Source: Candidatus Ulvibacter alkanivorans
GTDB taxonomy: Bacteria > Bacteroidota > Bacteroidia > Flavobacteriales > Flavobacteriaceae
NCBI RefSeq assembly: GCF_003333325.1
Contig: NZ_QOLC01000007.1
Coordinates: forward strand, 1-13,412
Reading direction: 5' to 3'
DNA: 13,412 nt
Shown: one piece after another, positions 13,391 to 13,412 of the stretch
Layout: each line of letters begins with the position of its first letter
Numbering within the stretch: position 1 is the first letter of the stretch
The notes under the pieces: model-generated
Databases searched by the model: none
Told to the model about the DNA's origin: nothing
Seen by the model: the letters and a program-made list of their open reading frames with translations, nothing else
Made by a program: the position numbers and the translations under genes

Positions 13391-13412
13391 ACAAATAATT
13401 ACATGTGAAAAT

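Overview
The window looks like a chromosomal segment of a marine-type Flavobacteriaceae (Bacteroidota). The evidence is an AT-rich genome, gene starts mostly without Shine-Dalgarno sequences, promoter-like TTG-N(20-22)-TAnnTTTG elements, many lipoproteins, and a DnaJ with the shortened zinc finger that I associate with this family. It holds 15 supportable protein genes, no RNA genes, no mobile elements and no CRISPR. No gene-free stretch exceeds 300 bases.

Left part (1-6664) is mostly housekeeping. A grpE-dnaJ chaperone operon (minus) has a good promoter carrying a tandem TGACAT repeat. Divergent from it is a YceI-family lipoprotein, closed by a strong bidirectional terminator. Next come a TIGR01777-type sugar-nucleotide epimerase-like protein (minus) and a two-gene minus operon of a DUF4920 lipoprotein and the tRNA-wobble methyltransferase MnmD. 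These are followed by the branched-chain aminotransferase ilvE (plus), a MazG/HisE-like pyrophosphohydrolase (minus) and a 62-aa two-helix membrane protein (plus).

Right-centre part (6741-11315) is the most interesting region. An unrecognised Cys-rich lipoprotein, a TPR-sensor histidine kinase and a NarL/LuxR response regulator are nearly gapless (2-nt gap, then a 4-nt ATGA overlap). They are followed by a 133-aa receiver-less LuxR-type regulator and an exported thioredoxin-TPR protein. An ATACCC-N6-GGGTAT type inverted repeat lies upstream of both the lipoprotein-kinase-regulator operon and the orphan regulator. The two regulators have alike HTH regions. A plausible model is a two-component system that controls itself and a second regulator, with the lipoprotein as sensor accessory and the thioredoxin protein as a possible output. 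This is inference.

Right end (11322-13361): a bidirectional terminator separates the thioredoxin gene from a convergent dipeptidyl-peptidase III (M49) lipoprotein gene on the minus strand, whose own promoter is visible at the window edge.
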